64,000 bases of DNA from Sporolactobacillus inulinus (GCF_006539285.1 NZ_BJMS01000002.1:1-64000); one strand, 5' to 3'; positions 47,559-57,677 are shown, numbered from the stretch's first letter. Program-made: numbers and translations. The notes: a model not told the origin generated them from the sequence alone.

Positions 47559-47760
47559 CGTACATCCTCCCTTTCACTTGTTCCATATTAGTTTAATGAA
47601 TCATCGCTTTTCTATACGTCCACGGGATTAAAATTCCACCACCCCGTCTGTCCTACTCTCCTATCTTAACATTTTAGACATATTAAAGAAAACTTGCCGG
47701 TCGGCAAGTTTCTCGTATGCAGGGAAGCATTGCTTCATCGTCCCCACTATTGAAAACACC

Positions 47761-49083
47761 TTAGAGCGCAGATGCCTCAAGTGCTTCCTTATATGCTGTT
47801 TGGTACTTCTGAATGTCTCCGGCTCCCATAAACAACAGAACACTGTGCTGGTACTGCTTCAAATCATCAATCGTGCTGTTGTGCAGAATATGTGCTCCGT
47901 CAATGCGGTCTTGAAGATCATGAATCGACAACTTGCCGCTTTTTTCTCGGGCAGAGCCGAAAATATCACAGAGATAAACATCGTCTGCCGTAGCCAGTGC
48001 AGCAGCGAACTCATCCATAAACGTCATGGTCCGAGAATACGTATGCGGCTGAAATATGGCAACTAATTTACGGTCCGGATATTTTTCACGCGCCGCGTCA
48101 ATCGTTACTCGAATTTCTGTTGGATGATGCGCATAGTCATCGATCATTATCTGATCTTTGGGCACCAGCTTCGTCTCGGAGAAGCGGCGCTTCACACCAT
48201 GAAACTTGGCAAGACGTTCCTGAACGAGTTCAAGCGGGACACTCATATAATTACAGAACGAGATCACTGCAAGTGCGTTGAGCACGTTATGCTTACCGTA
48301 TCCGCTAATTTTGAAATGTCCATAGAAATCATTGCGGATATATACGTCAAATTCCGTTCCTGAATCATCAGAAAGAAAATGAACATTTCTTGCTTGAAAA
48401 TCATTCTCCTCATTAAATCCGTAATAGATCATCGGAACATTCGATTTGATCATTTGAAGCTGTTCATTATCGCCACAAGCAAATACTGCTTTTTTCACCT
48501 TAAGTGCAAGTTCTTGAAACGCGCTGACAACGTCATCAAGGTCTTTGTAATAATCCGAGTGGTCAAATTCAATATTGGTAATCAGGCAATAATCAGGGTC
48601 AGCATGAAGGAAGTGACGTTTGTATTCACAGGATTCCCAAATAAAGTACTTACTCTTATCATCGCCATAACCGGTGCCGTCGCCGATCAAATAGGCGGTT
48701 GGGGCAAACGCCTTAAAAACAAATGAAAGCAGTCCGGTCGTTGAAGTCTTTCCATGTGTACCGGTCACCGCGACACTTGTATAGTTCTTCGCCAACATGC
48801 CCAAAAAATCGTAATAACGATAAACCGGGACGCCCATCTCTCTGGCTTTGCTTATTTCCTCATGCTGATCCGGGAATGCGTTACCGGCGATCACTACCTC
48901 ATCCGAGGATATATTAGCTTCCGTGAAAGGAAGAAGCTTAATCTTTTTATCCTCAAGTGCCCTTTGTGTAAAAAAACGTTTGTCATAATCCGAGCCTTGA
49001 ACCTCGTGGTGCAGCCCCTGAAGGATTTGAGCAAGTGCGCTCATTCCGGTGCCTTTTATGCCAACAAAATGGTACTTCGTCAT
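47761..49083 (-). CDS. murC: UDP-N-acetylmuramate--L-alanine ligase
   Basis: Adds the first amino acid of the peptidoglycan stem. It is 440 residues from the ATG at 49083 (GGAGGTC 6 nt upstream). The N-terminal Rossmann part has [14 protein letters not shown], the ATP loop [12 protein letters not shown] is near 107, and YAHHPTEI marks the C-terminal domain. Upstream (49132-49152) AGTATACT is flanked by ATGAAT and CATTCAT, a near-perfect palindrome over the probable -10. Confidence 0.97.
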   Translation of the reverse strand: MTKYHFVGIKGTGMSALAQILQGLHHEVQGSDYDKRFFTQRALEDKKIKLLPFTEANISSDEVVIAGNAFPDQHEEISKAREMGVPVYRYYDFLGMLAKNYTSVAVTGTHGKTSTTGLLSFVFKAFAPTAYLIGDGTGYGDDKSKYFIWESCEYKRHFLHADPDYCLITNIEFDHSDYYKDLDDVVSAFQELALKVKKAVFACGDNEQLQMIKSNVPMIYYGFNEENDFQARNVHFLSDDSGTEFDVYIRNDFYGHFKISGYGKHNVLNALAVISFCNYMSVPLELVQERLAKFHGVKRRFSETKLVPKDQIMIDDYAHHPTEIRVTIDAAREKYPDRKLVAIFQPHTYSRTMTFMDEFAAALATADDVYLCDIFGSAREKSGKLSIHDLQDRIDGAHILHNSTIDDLKQYQHSVLLFMGAGDIQKYQTAYKEALEASAL

Positions 49084-49361
49084 ACAAATGACCTCCATAA
49101 ATTGCTTCGTGCATGACCAAATCGCTGCAATATGAATAGTATACTCATTCATTGGCTATTCTGTGTGCTGCAGATTCGTTTTCAGCAAAAAATATAAAAA
49201 CCGATCAATGAAGCGGACACTGCATAAAAAACCGCAACGTTCATTTTATTGCGTGTTCCGCTCTGCATTGCCGTCATGCTCGACATTTATTTTAACCTTT
49301 ATTATCGCCATTGTAAAAACATATTTTATCCATATAAAATGCTAAAAAATTGTCCACCGTT

Positions 49362-51647
49362 TTAATCCGGTTCGCCAAGCCGCTCGCTAAGTTTCTCCTT
49401 GGAGACCAGTACTTGACGCGGCTTACTTCCGTTATTTGCTGAGATAATATTACGCATCTCCAGTTCATCGGCAAGTCTGGCGGCGCGATTATAGCCTACT
49501 CTGAAGTGGCGCTGAATGGCGGAAACGGAAGCTTGACCCTGCGCAACGACAAAAGCAGCCGCTTCGCCGAGCAATTCATCTTCCTGATCCGAGCGTTCAT
49601 AATCGGTGCGCACTGCTTCAGGAGAAAAAAGATACTCCGGCTTTTGCCAATCATGAAATGCGTGAGTGACACGGTTGATTTCTTCATCAGATACATAGCA
49701 AGCTTGAAGCCGGCGCAGACTTCGCGATCCATTTTCCGCAAACAGCAAATCACCGCGCCCGAGTAAGCGCTCAGCACCGCTGCAATCCAAAATTGTTCGC
49801 GAGTCGGTCTGTGAGGAAACGCTGAACGCAATCCGCGTCGGTATATTCGACTTAATCAAACCGGTAATCACATCTACCGAGGGGCGCTGGGTCGCGACCA
49901 GCAGATGAATGCCCGCCGCCCGCGCCTTTTGCGCAATTCGGCAGATCGATTCCTCAACATCCTGCGGCGCTGCCATCATCAGATCGGCAAGTTCATCAAT
50001 GACTATAACGATATAAGGCATCTTGTCGCCTTGGATCTGACCGGAGCGTCGTTTGCGATTGTAGCCATCCATATCGCGAACGGCACAATCGGCAAACGTT
50101 CGGTAGCGTTGCTCCATCTCATCAACGGCCCATTTTAGTGCAGCCGCCGCTTCTTTCGGTTCGGTAATGACCGGAGCAGCCAGATGTGGGAGTTCCTGAT
50201 AAGGGGCAAGCTCAACGACCTTAGGATCGATTAACAGAAAACGCAGATCTTCCGGTGATGTACGGTAGATTAAACTTAGAATAAGTGAGTGGATGCAGAC
50301 ACTCTTTCCTGATCCGGTTGCCCCGGCAATAAGTCCATGCGGCATCTTTGCCAGATCCGTGACCACTTGATTCCCGGAAACATCCTGACCGAGTGCAGCA
50401 ATCAGTGGTGCCTTGCTTTCTCTGAAATTCTTTGATGTGACTAATTCTTTAAGCAGCACAGGACGTCGAACCTTATTCGGAATTTCAATGCCTACGCTGC
50501 TTGTCCCCAAGACCGGTGCAATTCGAATTTGCCGCGCAGCCAGACTCAATTTAATGTCCTCTGTCAAACGGAGCACTTTATTTATCTTGACACCGGGGTG
50601 CAGGTGAAGATCGAAGCGTGTCACACTTGGCCCCTGAACATGACCGACGACGTCGGCATCAACATGAAAATTCTCTAACGTTTCAACCAATATTGCTTTG
50701 TTTTTCTCAATCCAAGACGCACTGTCTTTTTCTGAAGCAGCAGCGTCATGAAGCAGTTCAAGCGGCAGCAGAAATTCGGAGCGAGCGGTCGCTTGTTGCG
50801 CAGGCTTCCGCTCTTCCACTGTTCGTTTTCGATCCGTGTGAAACATCAAAACATTGAAGGGAACTTTGGACTGGTGTTCCTGACGAAACGGTGAGCGTGG
50901 CAAGCGACTCGTAACGCGCATCGGCTCTTTTTTCTGTTGCATCGTTTGCTCCTGCGAAGCGGATGCCGTCTCCTGCTTAACAAGTTCTGCATGTGGCTGC
51001 GCTTCTTGAAACGCCGAATCAGGCTGCTCATCCTGATGAGTAGCTGCAGGTTCATGTACTTCCTCATTCAATGACGTTTGTTCCTCATCCGCTGCAGATA
51101 GCGGATCGGCAGGAACATCGGTTGCTTCATGGTCGGTTAAGTCGGTTAATGGGTTCTTCGTTCGATGAATTGCCGGCTGATCGGCAATTGTTCGGTCAAT
51201 CACCGGCTGTTCCGGTATTGACTGATGCTTTTCATTTGATCGGTTCACTTCTTCTTGACGATAGGCTTCAATCTGCCGCTTTTCCTGATCCTCTTTCTTC
51301 ACGTCCAAGTAGCCTTCAGCTTCTTTAGCCTTATTCGGCTTTCGAAAGCCGAAAACCGGAGATGGAACGCGGGTCGGATGAAAAGGCGCTTTCTTCTTTG
51401 GTTTCGGTGTCTCTTCACGCTTATCCTCGTTGCGCTTGCGTTTGCTGCTGTTGTCTCGATCAAATGAGCGATCCGCGCGTACATGCTCCGGATAACGTGC
51501 GAGCATCTTCACTTCAACCTTCCGATTTGGATCTTTGAAACGGCCAACCGAGGTTGACGTTGGTTCGTTCTCGAGAGGTGTTTCACGGCGATCAGGCTCA
51601 TCTTCGCTGTCCATACTGAAATATTTACGCCACCATTTATCGGCCAT
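49362..51647 (-). CDS. sftA: DNA translocase SftA (soluble FtsK-like)
   Basis: Hexameric ATP-driven DNA pump that clears chromosome ends from the closing septum. It is 761 residues and, unlike SpoIIIE, has no membrane segments. The first 280 residues are charged, low-complexity and rich in Glu, Gln and Thr. The motor has Walker A GATGSGKSV, Walker B VIVIDELADLMM, and RPSVDVITGLIKSNIPTRIAF. The C-terminal winged-helix gamma domain (VSAIQRHFRVGYNRAARLADELE) reads orientation sequences. The ATG at 51647 is chosen by AAGGTGAGG 9 nt upstream. Confidence 0.94.
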   Translation of the reverse strand: MADKWWRKYFSMDSEDEPDRRETPLENEPTSTSVGRFKDPNRKVEVKMLARYPEHVRADRSFDRDNSSKRKRNEDKREETPKPKKKAPFHPTRVPSPVFGFRKPNKAKEAEGYLDVKKEDQEKRQIEAYRQEEVNRSNEKHQSIPEQPVIDRTIADQPAIHRTKNPLTDLTDHEATDVPADPLSAADEEQTSLNEEVHEPAATHQDEQPDSAFQEAQPHAELVKQETASASQEQTMQQKKEPMRVTSRLPRSPFRQEHQSKVPFNVLMFHTDRKRTVEERKPAQQATARSEFLLPLELLHDAAASEKDSASWIEKNKAILVETLENFHVDADVVGHVQGPSVTRFDLHLHPGVKINKVLRLTEDIKLSLAARQIRIAPVLGTSSVGIEIPNKVRRPVLLKELVTSKNFRESKAPLIAALGQDVSGNQVVTDLAKMPHGLIAGATGSGKSVCIHSLILSLIYRTSPEDLRFLLIDPKVVELAPYQELPHLAAPVITEPKEAAAALKWAVDEMEQRYRTFADCAVRDMDGYNRKRRSGQIQGDKMPYIVIVIDELADLMMAAPQDVEESICRIAQKARAAGIHLLVATQRPSVDVITGLIKSNIPTRIAFSVSSQTDSRTILDCSGAERLLGRGDLLFAENGSRSLRRLQACYVSDEEINRVTHAFHDWQKPEYLFSPEAVRTDYERSDQEDELLGEAAAFVVAQGQASVSAIQRHFRVGYNRAARLADELEMRNIISANNGSKPRQVLVSKEKLSERLGEPD

Positions 51648-51681
51648 TGCGATTCGCCTCACCTTCGCAAAATTTTTCGAT

Positions 51682-52305
51682 TTATGCGTTCATTTTATGT
51701 GCTGCTCGTTCATAAAAATCTTGTCCAATTTTTGTCTCCGAGTGAAGGACTAGGATGCCGCGTTTCTGCGGTGCATTAGGAAGTGCAAGTTCGCGTGCGG
51801 AACAGATCATGCCATAGGAAGCGACTCCGCGAAGCACCGTTGGGCGGATCAAGGTTCCGTTTGGCATCAAGGCACCGATTTTGGCAACAACAACTTTCTG
51901 TCCTTGATCGATATTCGGTGCGCCGCAGACAATGTCCAGTTCTTCGTCTCCTAAGTCGACTTTGCAGACATGCATATGATCGGAATCCGGATGTTTCTTC
52001 ATTTCTTTTACATAACCGGTGACGATCATCGGTTCGCACGTTTCAGGAAGTATCGCGTCAAATCCCGCACGCACTATTCTTTGATTCAGCAGATGAATCA
52101 ATGCGTCATCCGCTTTTAGTTGACCGCTTTCTTGCGTACCGAGGAATGTAGAGGCATTGAATAAATTAAAGCCAAGCGTTTCATTCGTTGCTGCATCATA
52201 AATCCGTGTCACGGAGCCCAACGTTTGAACAGCCTGTTTTTCCCCTTCTTTGAAGTAAACGATTAATGTATCGCCAATCCCTTTGCGGTTGTAATAGAGA
52301 ATCAT
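51682..52305 (-). CDS. ytpR: tRNA-binding domain protein YtpR
   Basis: 207 residues with an N-terminal DUF4479 part and a C-terminal EMAP/tRNA-binding OB fold (VTGYVKEMKKHPDSDHMHVCKVDLG ... VCGAPNIDQGQKVVVAKIGA), like the B3-proximal domain of PheT. It may bind tRNA in trans; no enzyme activity is apparent. It is in an operon with ytpQ (46 bp upstream) and sftA (34 bp downstream). Confidence 0.9.
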   Translation of the reverse strand: MILYYNRKGIGDTLIVYFKEGEKQAVQTLGSVTRIYDAATNETLGFNLFNASTFLGTQESGQLKADDALIHLLNQRIVRAGFDAILPETCEPMIVTGYVKEMKKHPDSDHMHVCKVDLGDEELDIVCGAPNIDQGQKVVVAKIGALMPNGTLIRPTVLRGVASYGMICSARELALPNAPQKRGILVLHSETKIGQDFYERAAHKMNA

Positions 52306-52351
52306 TCATTTAACCCCTTCCAGACAAGATGCTTCCATCCACGCCGTTTCA

Positions 52352-53170
52352 TTACTGCTTTTTTGTTTTTCCTGGTTTTGGCCGTTTATTTGCCATGATA
52401 AAGATGGGTTCCAGTTCACCTTGCTCATTAAAAATAAACGGCATCATGGTGATCGGAATCGTACCTGAAGTGTAAAATTTCATCGTCATTTGTGCCAGAA
52501 TGTCATAGCCTTCAGGATTGACAATATCGCCAAAAATCAATACATCTTGATGTGGCACAGCCACCGTCAGATCTCCGTGCGCTTTGCTACGCATCTTTTC
52601 GATCAGCTTGCGGTTTAGAATTCTGCTGGCATCGTAGCCGTCATTTGTGTTTATAAAATAAAACGCATTGTTTCGTACAACATCTTTCTTCATTTTTACG
52701 GGCAGCGCGTTTAAATTAAAGGCTGCGGACTCCATAAGCATCTGTTCTGCGATACCTTCTTGTTCGAGAAAACGATCATCAATCAATCGGCAAGCATTGC
52801 CAAGGTCAAGTGCATAGAGAATTTTTGTTTCTGCTGTATGTGCCTTGGCAATCAGCCTCCGTCCGTCCTTTGTTTTTTCTGGAAAGGACGCCGAACGAAG
52901 GACTGGAAAAATTCGCTTTTCTTTTCCTTTCAGATGGGGCGAAACCGACATGGCTTTCAATCCGCGCTCAATCGTAACAAGTGCTTGGTCGAGCGCCGGT
53001 TCGCCTTTCTCATGATAATGCTGCAGAAGTTCGGGTAGGGAAAGCGTGACCCCTTTTCCACTTTTAATTAATTCAACGCGCAACTGCTCGCTTTTATCAT
53101 CAAAATGAATGGTTGTCTCATCAGACTGCAATCTTTGTTCAACTAATTTTCTTAAATTGGCACGATCCAT
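52352..53170 (-). CDS. ytpQ: DUF1444 protein YtpQ
   Basis: 272 residues, a conserved Bacillales family (DUF1444) without assigned function. No membrane helices or catalytic motifs are apparent. The C-terminus ends in KRPKPGKTKKQ. It is first in ytpQ-ytpR-sftA. The thioredoxin-like ytpP, normally nearby, is absent. Confidence 0.88.
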   Translation of the reverse strand: MDRANLRKLVEQRLQSDETTIHFDDKSEQLRVELIKSGKGVTLSLPELLQHYHEKGEPALDQALVTIERGLKAMSVSPHLKGKEKRIFPVLRSASFPEKTKDGRRLIAKAHTAETKILYALDLGNACRLIDDRFLEQEGIAEQMLMESAAFNLNALPVKMKKDVVRNNAFYFINTNDGYDASRILNRKLIEKMRSKAHGDLTVAVPHQDVLIFGDIVNPEGYDILAQMTMKFYTSGTIPITMMPFIFNEQGELEPIFIMANKRPKPGKTKKQ

Positions 53171-53293
53171 TGAGCGATCAGCTCCTTTATTCTGCGTGTT
53201 CTCGCATGAGTCATGCTTGGCTGAAGATGTACTTTACTTAGTTTAGCATAGATAAAACCCGGAGTTACAGTGTGATCTTCAGACACTGTTCAT

Positions 53294-53815
53294 TTACCGT
53301 TTCTGATAAGCGTAGATTCCTTCAATGAGTTTCAATATATGGCGAAACATCTCGGTACGCGACACACGTCCTTCAGTCAGTATGCCGATGGTTCCGCCAT
53401 GCGTATGTACACTTTCCTGATGAAAATAAGCATCGGCAACATCGCCGAGTTCATGTCCGCTGCGCACGCCGTCCGCCAGCACTTGTGGAAGCAAGATGCG
53501 GGCGCCTCCTGCACGAACAAGCCGTCCTTCGCGATCGGCACAGGCGCCCCAGTTGACCAGGAACATCTCGCCGTCAAGATCGGAAACGCCGCCTTCCATG
53601 CCGATTCCAAAGGTTACCTCAGGATCTTGATTTAGCACCGCTTTCGCCCGGTTCACCGCTCCTTGCCTTGTTTCATGATCGGACATCGGCATCGCGGACA
53701 CACCTGAAGGCACATCATAACTTCGAATTTCAGCATCGATTGCTTGCTCTTCGACAATTTGTTTCACCGCATTGAGTTTTGCAGGATTTTTCGTTCCAAC
53801 GCCTATGATGATCAT
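53294..53815 (-). CDS. Probable inosine/xanthosine triphosphatase (DUF84)
   Basis: 173 residues of the YjjX/DUF84 family, which hydrolyses non-canonical purine nucleoside triphosphates. The N-terminal GVGTKNPAKLNAV loop, MSDHETRQGAVNRA, and GIGMEGGVSDLDGEMFLVNW are typical. The start fits MIIIGVGT. It is not in the corresponding B. subtilis locus as I remember it, so it may be a local addition. The assignment to XTPase rather than another house-cleaning activity is by family. Confidence 0.85.
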   Translation of the reverse strand: MIIIGVGTKNPAKLNAVKQIVEEQAIDAEIRSYDVPSGVSAMPMSDHETRQGAVNRAKAVLNQDPEVTFGIGMEGGVSDLDGEMFLVNWGACADREGRLVRAGGARILLPQVLADGVRSGHELGDVADAYFHQESVHTHGGTIGILTEGRVSRTEMFRHILKLIEGIYAYQKR

Positions 53816-54005
53816 ACCGTTCGCCTCATTTCTTCATAAAGATCACGGACCTGTTTCGTTAACGCTCAAGCGTATCTTATTACTTCTTCCATGTTATAAT
53901 ACAAACTATGCATGCACATGCGTTCAACCTAATGAATAAACCAAAACACAGGATCATCTGCACACTGAGCGCCACGGTCCTGCGTTCGTAAAAAGGAGGA
54001 CGATC

Positions 54006-54335
54006 ATGAAAAAAGGATTCGGTTTCGGTACCGCCTTTTTGATCGGTTCACTAATCGGTTATCTTGCCGGAAGAGTCACCACATGCAACGCGACCGGTAA
54101 AAAGTCGTTAAGTTCTGAACATGTATTGGAACAAGTCAAGCGCGAAGTCAAAGAGCAAATTCCAATTGAGGGCGCATGGATCTTCCTTACCCCGCATACT
54201 TGGTCCAAAGACAACCTAACTCATCTGGTTTATAAAGGCGGCCTCATCGCGAGTCGGAAAAATGACACGCACCATTTTGACTTCATTGCTGACGCCAAAA
54301 GCGGGGCAGTCCTTGAATTAAACGCGCAAGACTAA
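54006..54335 (+). CDS. ytzB: Small membrane-anchored protein, YtzB-like
   Basis: 109 residues with an N-terminal glycine-rich membrane helix (FGTAFLIGSLIGYLAGRV at 7-24). A short domain ends HHFDFIADAKSGAVLELN, which resembles the last strands of a PepSY fold. AAAGGAGG precedes the ATG. It matches YtzB of B. subtilis in position and general features; the identity is a judgement, not proven. A TATAAT upstream near 53894 could be its -10. Confidence 0.6.
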   Translation: MKKGFGFGTAFLIGSLIGYLAGRVTTCNATGKKSLSSEHVLEQVKREVKEQIPIEGAWIFLTPHTWSKDNLTHLVYKGGLIASRKNDTHHFDFIADAKSGAVLELNAQD

Positions 54336-54343
54336 TCCGAATG

Positions 54344-54376
54344 ATCTCCCGTTGCAGGCAGCGGGAGATTTTCTTT
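54344..54376 (+). terminator. Terminator of ytzB-like gene
   Basis: ATCTCCCG (54344-54351) and CGGGAGAT (54362-54369) with a 10-nt loop, then TTTCTTT. It lies between converging genes and overlaps the trmB stop by a few bases. Confidence 0.75.
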
Positions 54377-55016
54377 ATTCGCTTGAAATGGCTTCACAGC
54401 GATAAATTCTTTGGCCCTTTTCAGCAAACTTTTCTTCATATTCGGTAACGACATTGTCCTTCGTTTTTGCATGATGCAAGTCGAGACTGATATTTTGGAG
54501 AATAAATCCATATTTCGAAAAGCTTTCGAGCGAGTATTCAAATAAGCCTTGATTATCCGTTTTAAAATTCAATAGGCCACCCTTTTTAAGTACATATTCG
54601 TATTGTGCAAGAAAAGCAGAATAGGTCAGGCGCCGCTTTTCATGACGGTTTTTCGGCCACGGATCACAAAAGTTCAAATAGAGAGCATCCACCTCGTCTT
54701 CAGCAAAGAACTCAGTCAGACCGCGCGCGTCCTCATTAATCAGCCGCACATTATCTAAACCTTCATCCAAGCATCGCTGCAGTGCCGTTACAATCACACT
54801 CTCATGAAGTTCAATACCGACAAAATTAATATCCGGATATTTTTTCGCCATTCCTGTAAGAAAACGGCCTTTTCCGGTGCCGATTTCTACATGGAGCGGT
54901 GCCTCTCGGTGAAAAATGTCATACCATTCACCACTGTGATCTTTTGGCGATTGAACCACAAGATTCGAATGCTGATTCAGTTTGCTTTTTGCCCAAGGTT
55001 TGTGTCGTACTCTCAT
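54375..55016 (-). CDS. trmB: tRNA (guanine-N7-)-methyltransferase TrmB
   Basis: Methylates G46 of tRNA using SAM. It is 213 residues from the ATG at 55016, the same length as the B. subtilis enzyme. SAM motif VEIGTGKGRFL, VGIELHESVI, and the signature NFCDPWPKNRHEKRRL are present. A longer reading upstream has no ribosome-binding site. Confidence 0.96.
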   Translation of the reverse strand: MRVRHKPWAKSKLNQHSNLVVQSPKDHSGEWYDIFHREAPLHVEIGTGKGRFLTGMAKKYPDINFVGIELHESVIVTALQRCLDEGLDNVRLINEDARGLTEFFAEDEVDALYLNFCDPWPKNRHEKRRLTYSAFLAQYEYVLKKGGLLNFKTDNQGLFEYSLESFSKYGFILQNISLDLHHAKTKDNVVTEYEEKFAEKGQRIYRCEAISSE

Positions 55017-55179
55017 GTGTAACTCTCCCTTTGTTCGCTCATACGGGACAATCATCCTAAACGTGCTACAAGCGCTTAGGCGGGTCCGTCATCTATTCTA
55101 TTTCTTTTCGCTCCAGTTTACCATGGAGAATGGTTCAATAATCAGCAAAAAGTTGAAATAAGCGTCTGCCTGATCCGCA

Positions 55180-55211
55180 AAAAAGCGCACCTTCCCGTCA
55201 CGGAAAGATGC
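55180..55211 (-). terminator. Terminator of thpR-ytlQ-ytmP
   Basis: GCACCTTCCCG (55187-55197) and CGGAAAGATGC (55201-55211) pair with a 3-nt loop and two imperfect pairs. A T6 run follows on the minus strand, 45 bp past the ytmP stop. Confidence 0.7.
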
Positions 55212-55255
55212 CGATCCACGAATTGATCACTTGTCGCCGCTTGATGCTGCATTGA

Positions 55256-56080
55256 TTAAACAAGCAGTCCGGCAGCGTAGTCATTCAGCCACAGCAGATC
55301 CTTCTCAAAAAGGATGATTTTCTTCATCTCTGCATGCTCCTGATGCCAGAACATAAAGCGTACGGTCATTGCAATCATATGCCATACGAGGCGCAGCTGT
55401 AATGATTTTGTTCGTTTCATGCCATACAGACTCAGCCAATCTTCCCAATCTTCCTCTTCAACGTACCAATAGAGAAGCATCGCCAAATCCATAGCAGGAT
55501 CCGCGATGACCGCTTGATCCCAGTCTACCAAGTATAAGCTCTTTTCATCTTCGCCAAGCAGCCAATTATTATGGTTTATATCCGAATGGCAAACCATTTT
55601 CTTCGGATATTCCGCGCGTTCGGCATTATCTTTTAAAAAGTTCAGTGATTGACGCAATGCACGTGTCTCCGTCCTGCCGCGTGCCTGACTCGATAATCGG
55701 TTCAGCAACTGTGTAGTCGTCACGGGTTTCTTTCCCAAGCGTTTCATCATGGTCAAGAGTGGTTCGGAAGAATGGATTTTTTTGAGCATTTCGGCAACCT
55801 GCTCTGAAGCCATTTCATTCGGTGTCAAAACTCTCCCTTTTAACCACGTTTGGGCAGTAAGCACATCTCCGTTATCCATGCGCCGAGTCCAAAGCAGTTT
55901 TGGGACAATTCCTTCCGCAGAAAGAACAGCAAGAAAAGGGGAAGAATTTCGCTTAATAAAAAGCTTACTTTCCCCAGAGCTTGCCATATATGCTTCTCCT
56001 GTCAATCCTCCTGCTGGAGAGATTTCCCAATTATCGCCATCGAAAAAATGAATCAAAGCATTCCACCATTGCCTTTCCAT
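55256..56080 (-). CDS. ytmP: APH-fold phosphotransferase YtmP
   Basis: Aminoglycoside phosphotransferase/choline kinase-like protein of about 274 residues. The Brenner-type motif MVCHSDINHNNWLL carries the catalytic Asp and Asn (about 171-184), and LVDWDQAVIADPAMDLAML carries the metal-binding Asp. The N-terminal AGGLTGEAYMA loop corresponds to the phosphate loop. The substrate is unknown; it is next to trmB in most Bacillaceae. The ATG at 56080 was chosen because MERQWW... fits the family; a start 13 codons upstream is possible, and neither has a good ribosome-binding site. Confidence 0.82.
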   Translation of the reverse strand: MERQWWNALIHFFDGDNWEISPAGGLTGEAYMASSGESKLFIKRNSSPFLAVLSAEGIVPKLLWTRRMDNGDVLTAQTWLKGRVLTPNEMASEQVAEMLKKIHSSEPLLTMMKRLGKKPVTTTQLLNRLSSQARGRTETRALRQSLNFLKDNAERAEYPKKMVCHSDINHNNWLLGEDEKSLYLVDWDQAVIADPAMDLAMLLYWYVEEEDWEDWLSLYGMKRTKSLQLRLVWHMIAMTVRFMFWHQEHAEMKKIILFEKDLLWLNDYAAGLLV

Positions 56081-56179
56081 GTCCGTTTCGCATGTTATCG
56101 AAAAAAACAGACTATGCATAAAAATATACCACGTTCACGGATAATCAACAATCATAAAAACGCGAATTCTGTCATTTTT

Positions 56180-56941
56180 TCACGATTCGCTTGTCCTTGG
56201 TTCCGCAAATGTTTCGCTCGCATGGAGCAGCGCTTCGGCACATGCAACTTGTTCTCTTTTTAGGAGCAAAGAATGCTGATCGGCTCGTTGAAACCATTCA
56301 CGCTCATTTCTTCGGTCAACAAACACAATTTCTGATTCGGCGGGCACCTTTTCAATATAAGCTTGCGGCGCATAAACCACTCCTTGCGCTTGCAGCTCAG
56401 TCATTCCTTGATTGCGCAAAAAGGCGGAAATGACCGCTTTGGTGCGCCGCAAAGCGATCAGCGGATTGACCAATGTCCGCTTTGCTCCATTGGTGATCTG
56501 CTGCCATCGCCGCTGTTCCAATGGTTGGAACACATCGCCTGCTGCACCTAAGAGCGGATGAATGCAGCAGATCCGGTCGTTCATGAGCAATATTGAGTCG
56601 AGTTGAACCGGCCCGGATTTTGTCAGCAAGACCGGCTGGTACATAAGAAAAGACACATCATTAATCCCTTTTAACAGACGCCGCAGCCAAACGGTTTGTA
56701 AAAGTTGATCCGGAAAGGGCGAATACGCCTCCGCGGTACTGCTTGCCCACAATAATTGTTTTGCAAACAGCCAATCGTCAAATCGCTGCTCCGGCTCGGC
56801 ACGATCAGCCAATCCGCCCTGTTGACGCAGTTTCCACTCTACGTGGCGCCGCTTTTTCAGCCACGGATAGCGATTGGCATAGCCAAGAAAGTTTAACTGA
56901 TAACGCGAAATACATTGATTAACTTTGATCAATTGAGTCAT
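56180..56941 (-). CDS. ytlQ: Hypothetical protein, probable YtlQ homologue
   Basis: 253 residues without membrane helices. The central GPVQLDSILLMNDRICCIHPL resembles the start of NERD-type nuclease-related domains (an Asp followed by a hydrophobic strand), but the matching E-x-K is not obvious, so no activity is claimed. It is basic at the N-terminus (KKRRHVEWKLRQQ). The assignment to YtlQ rests on its place between thpR and ytmP. Confidence 0.6.
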   Translation of the reverse strand: MTQLIKVNQCISRYQLNFLGYANRYPWLKKRRHVEWKLRQQGGLADRAEPEQRFDDWLFAKQLLWASSTAEAYSPFPDQLLQTVWLRRLLKGINDVSFLMYQPVLLTKSGPVQLDSILLMNDRICCIHPLLGAAGDVFQPLEQRRWQQITNGAKRTLVNPLIALRRTKAVISAFLRNQGMTELQAQGVVYAPQAYIEKVPAESEIVFVDRRNEREWFQRADQHSLLLKREQVACAEALLHASETFAEPRTSES

Positions 56942-56992
56942 GCTTGTTCCCCTTTAGTGTTTCTAAACCTTATTTTAATACAAAAACAGGGT

Positions 56993-57565
56993 TTAGGAGT
57001 ACTCTCTCTTTTCAGATTGAAAAGGAAATAAGCAGATCTGTTGATAATTGGGCAATTTACCTGGACAAACTTGAAAGAGCGATACCGCGGATACGGGCCA
57101 CTGTTTTCCAGCAAGCTCATGATGCGCCTCAGGCAGCTGTGTCGGAAGGTCGCCGCCTGCCCAGCGTTTCGCGAGTGTGATATGTGGATGGTACGGGCGG
57201 TTCTCCAATCGCACGCCAAGCGGAGCCACTGCTTGCGCAATTGCAGCTTGAAGCTCAGTAAGCCGTTCTGTTTCTTTTAATGAAGCAAATAAAACGCGTG
57301 GATGCCTACGATCACCAAACCCATCGATTTCTGACAAGGCGAGCGTAAATGGCGTCCAGTTCTCCGAAATTTGCTGTACTGCTTGTACAATTGCCGTGCG
57401 CTGCTCGGAAGCCAGTGCGCCAAAAAAGAGGAGCGTGATATGATAATCACGAGCGTCGGTTTTATGCTTATAAGCAGCAGCTTCAAGATATGAGCGGGCA
57501 GCATGATGTAACGTTTCCCGTAACGCATCCGCAACAGGAATGCCTAAAAAATAATGATTGGACAT
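56993..57565 (-). CDS. thpR: RNA 2',3'-cyclic phosphodiesterase ThpR (YtlP, LigT family)
   Basis: 2H phosphoesterase, 190 residues. Both catalytic HxT motifs are present: DYHITLLFFG at about 41-50 and PHITLAKR at about 127-134. It opens 2',3'-cyclic phosphates of RNA in related proteins; the true substrate is uncertain. The ATG at 57565 follows GAGAAGG. It is first of thpR-ytlQ-ytmP and divergent from the cysteine synthase gene. Confidence 0.9.
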   Translation of the reverse strand: MSNHYFLGIPVADALRETLHHAARSYLEAAAYKHKTDARDYHITLLFFGALASEQRTAIVQAVQQISENWTPFTLALSEIDGFGDRRHPRVLFASLKETERLTELQAAIAQAVAPLGVRLENRPYHPHITLAKRWAGGDLPTQLPEAHHELAGKQWPVSAVSLFQVCPGKLPNYQQICLFPFQSEKREYS

Positions 57566-57626
57566 GGAATACCTTCTCTCCATAGATGTACTTGTTCCGT
57601 TATAACCTAGAATACCCACTATTTTT

Positions 57627-57677
57627 ATAAGGAATGCTTATCAATAGTCGACCCAAGTTCACTTCATCCTGTATAAT
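57627..57677 (+). promoter_or_regulatory. Promoter of ytkP with upstream palindrome
   Basis: TCGACC (57648-57653), 18 bp, TATAAT (57672-57677). Six bp upstream of the -35 is ATAAG-GAATG-CTTAT (57627-57641), a short perfect inverted repeat that may be an operator. A sulfur regulator such as CymR is conceivable but not supported by a clear box. Confidence 0.5.

Noticed and set aside
53267-53289. Hairpin ACAGTGT...ACACTGT before the XTPase stop as a terminator
   Set aside because: It is not followed by a T-run on either strand, and its lower part is close to the start of ytpQ-side sequence. No terminator function can be supported.
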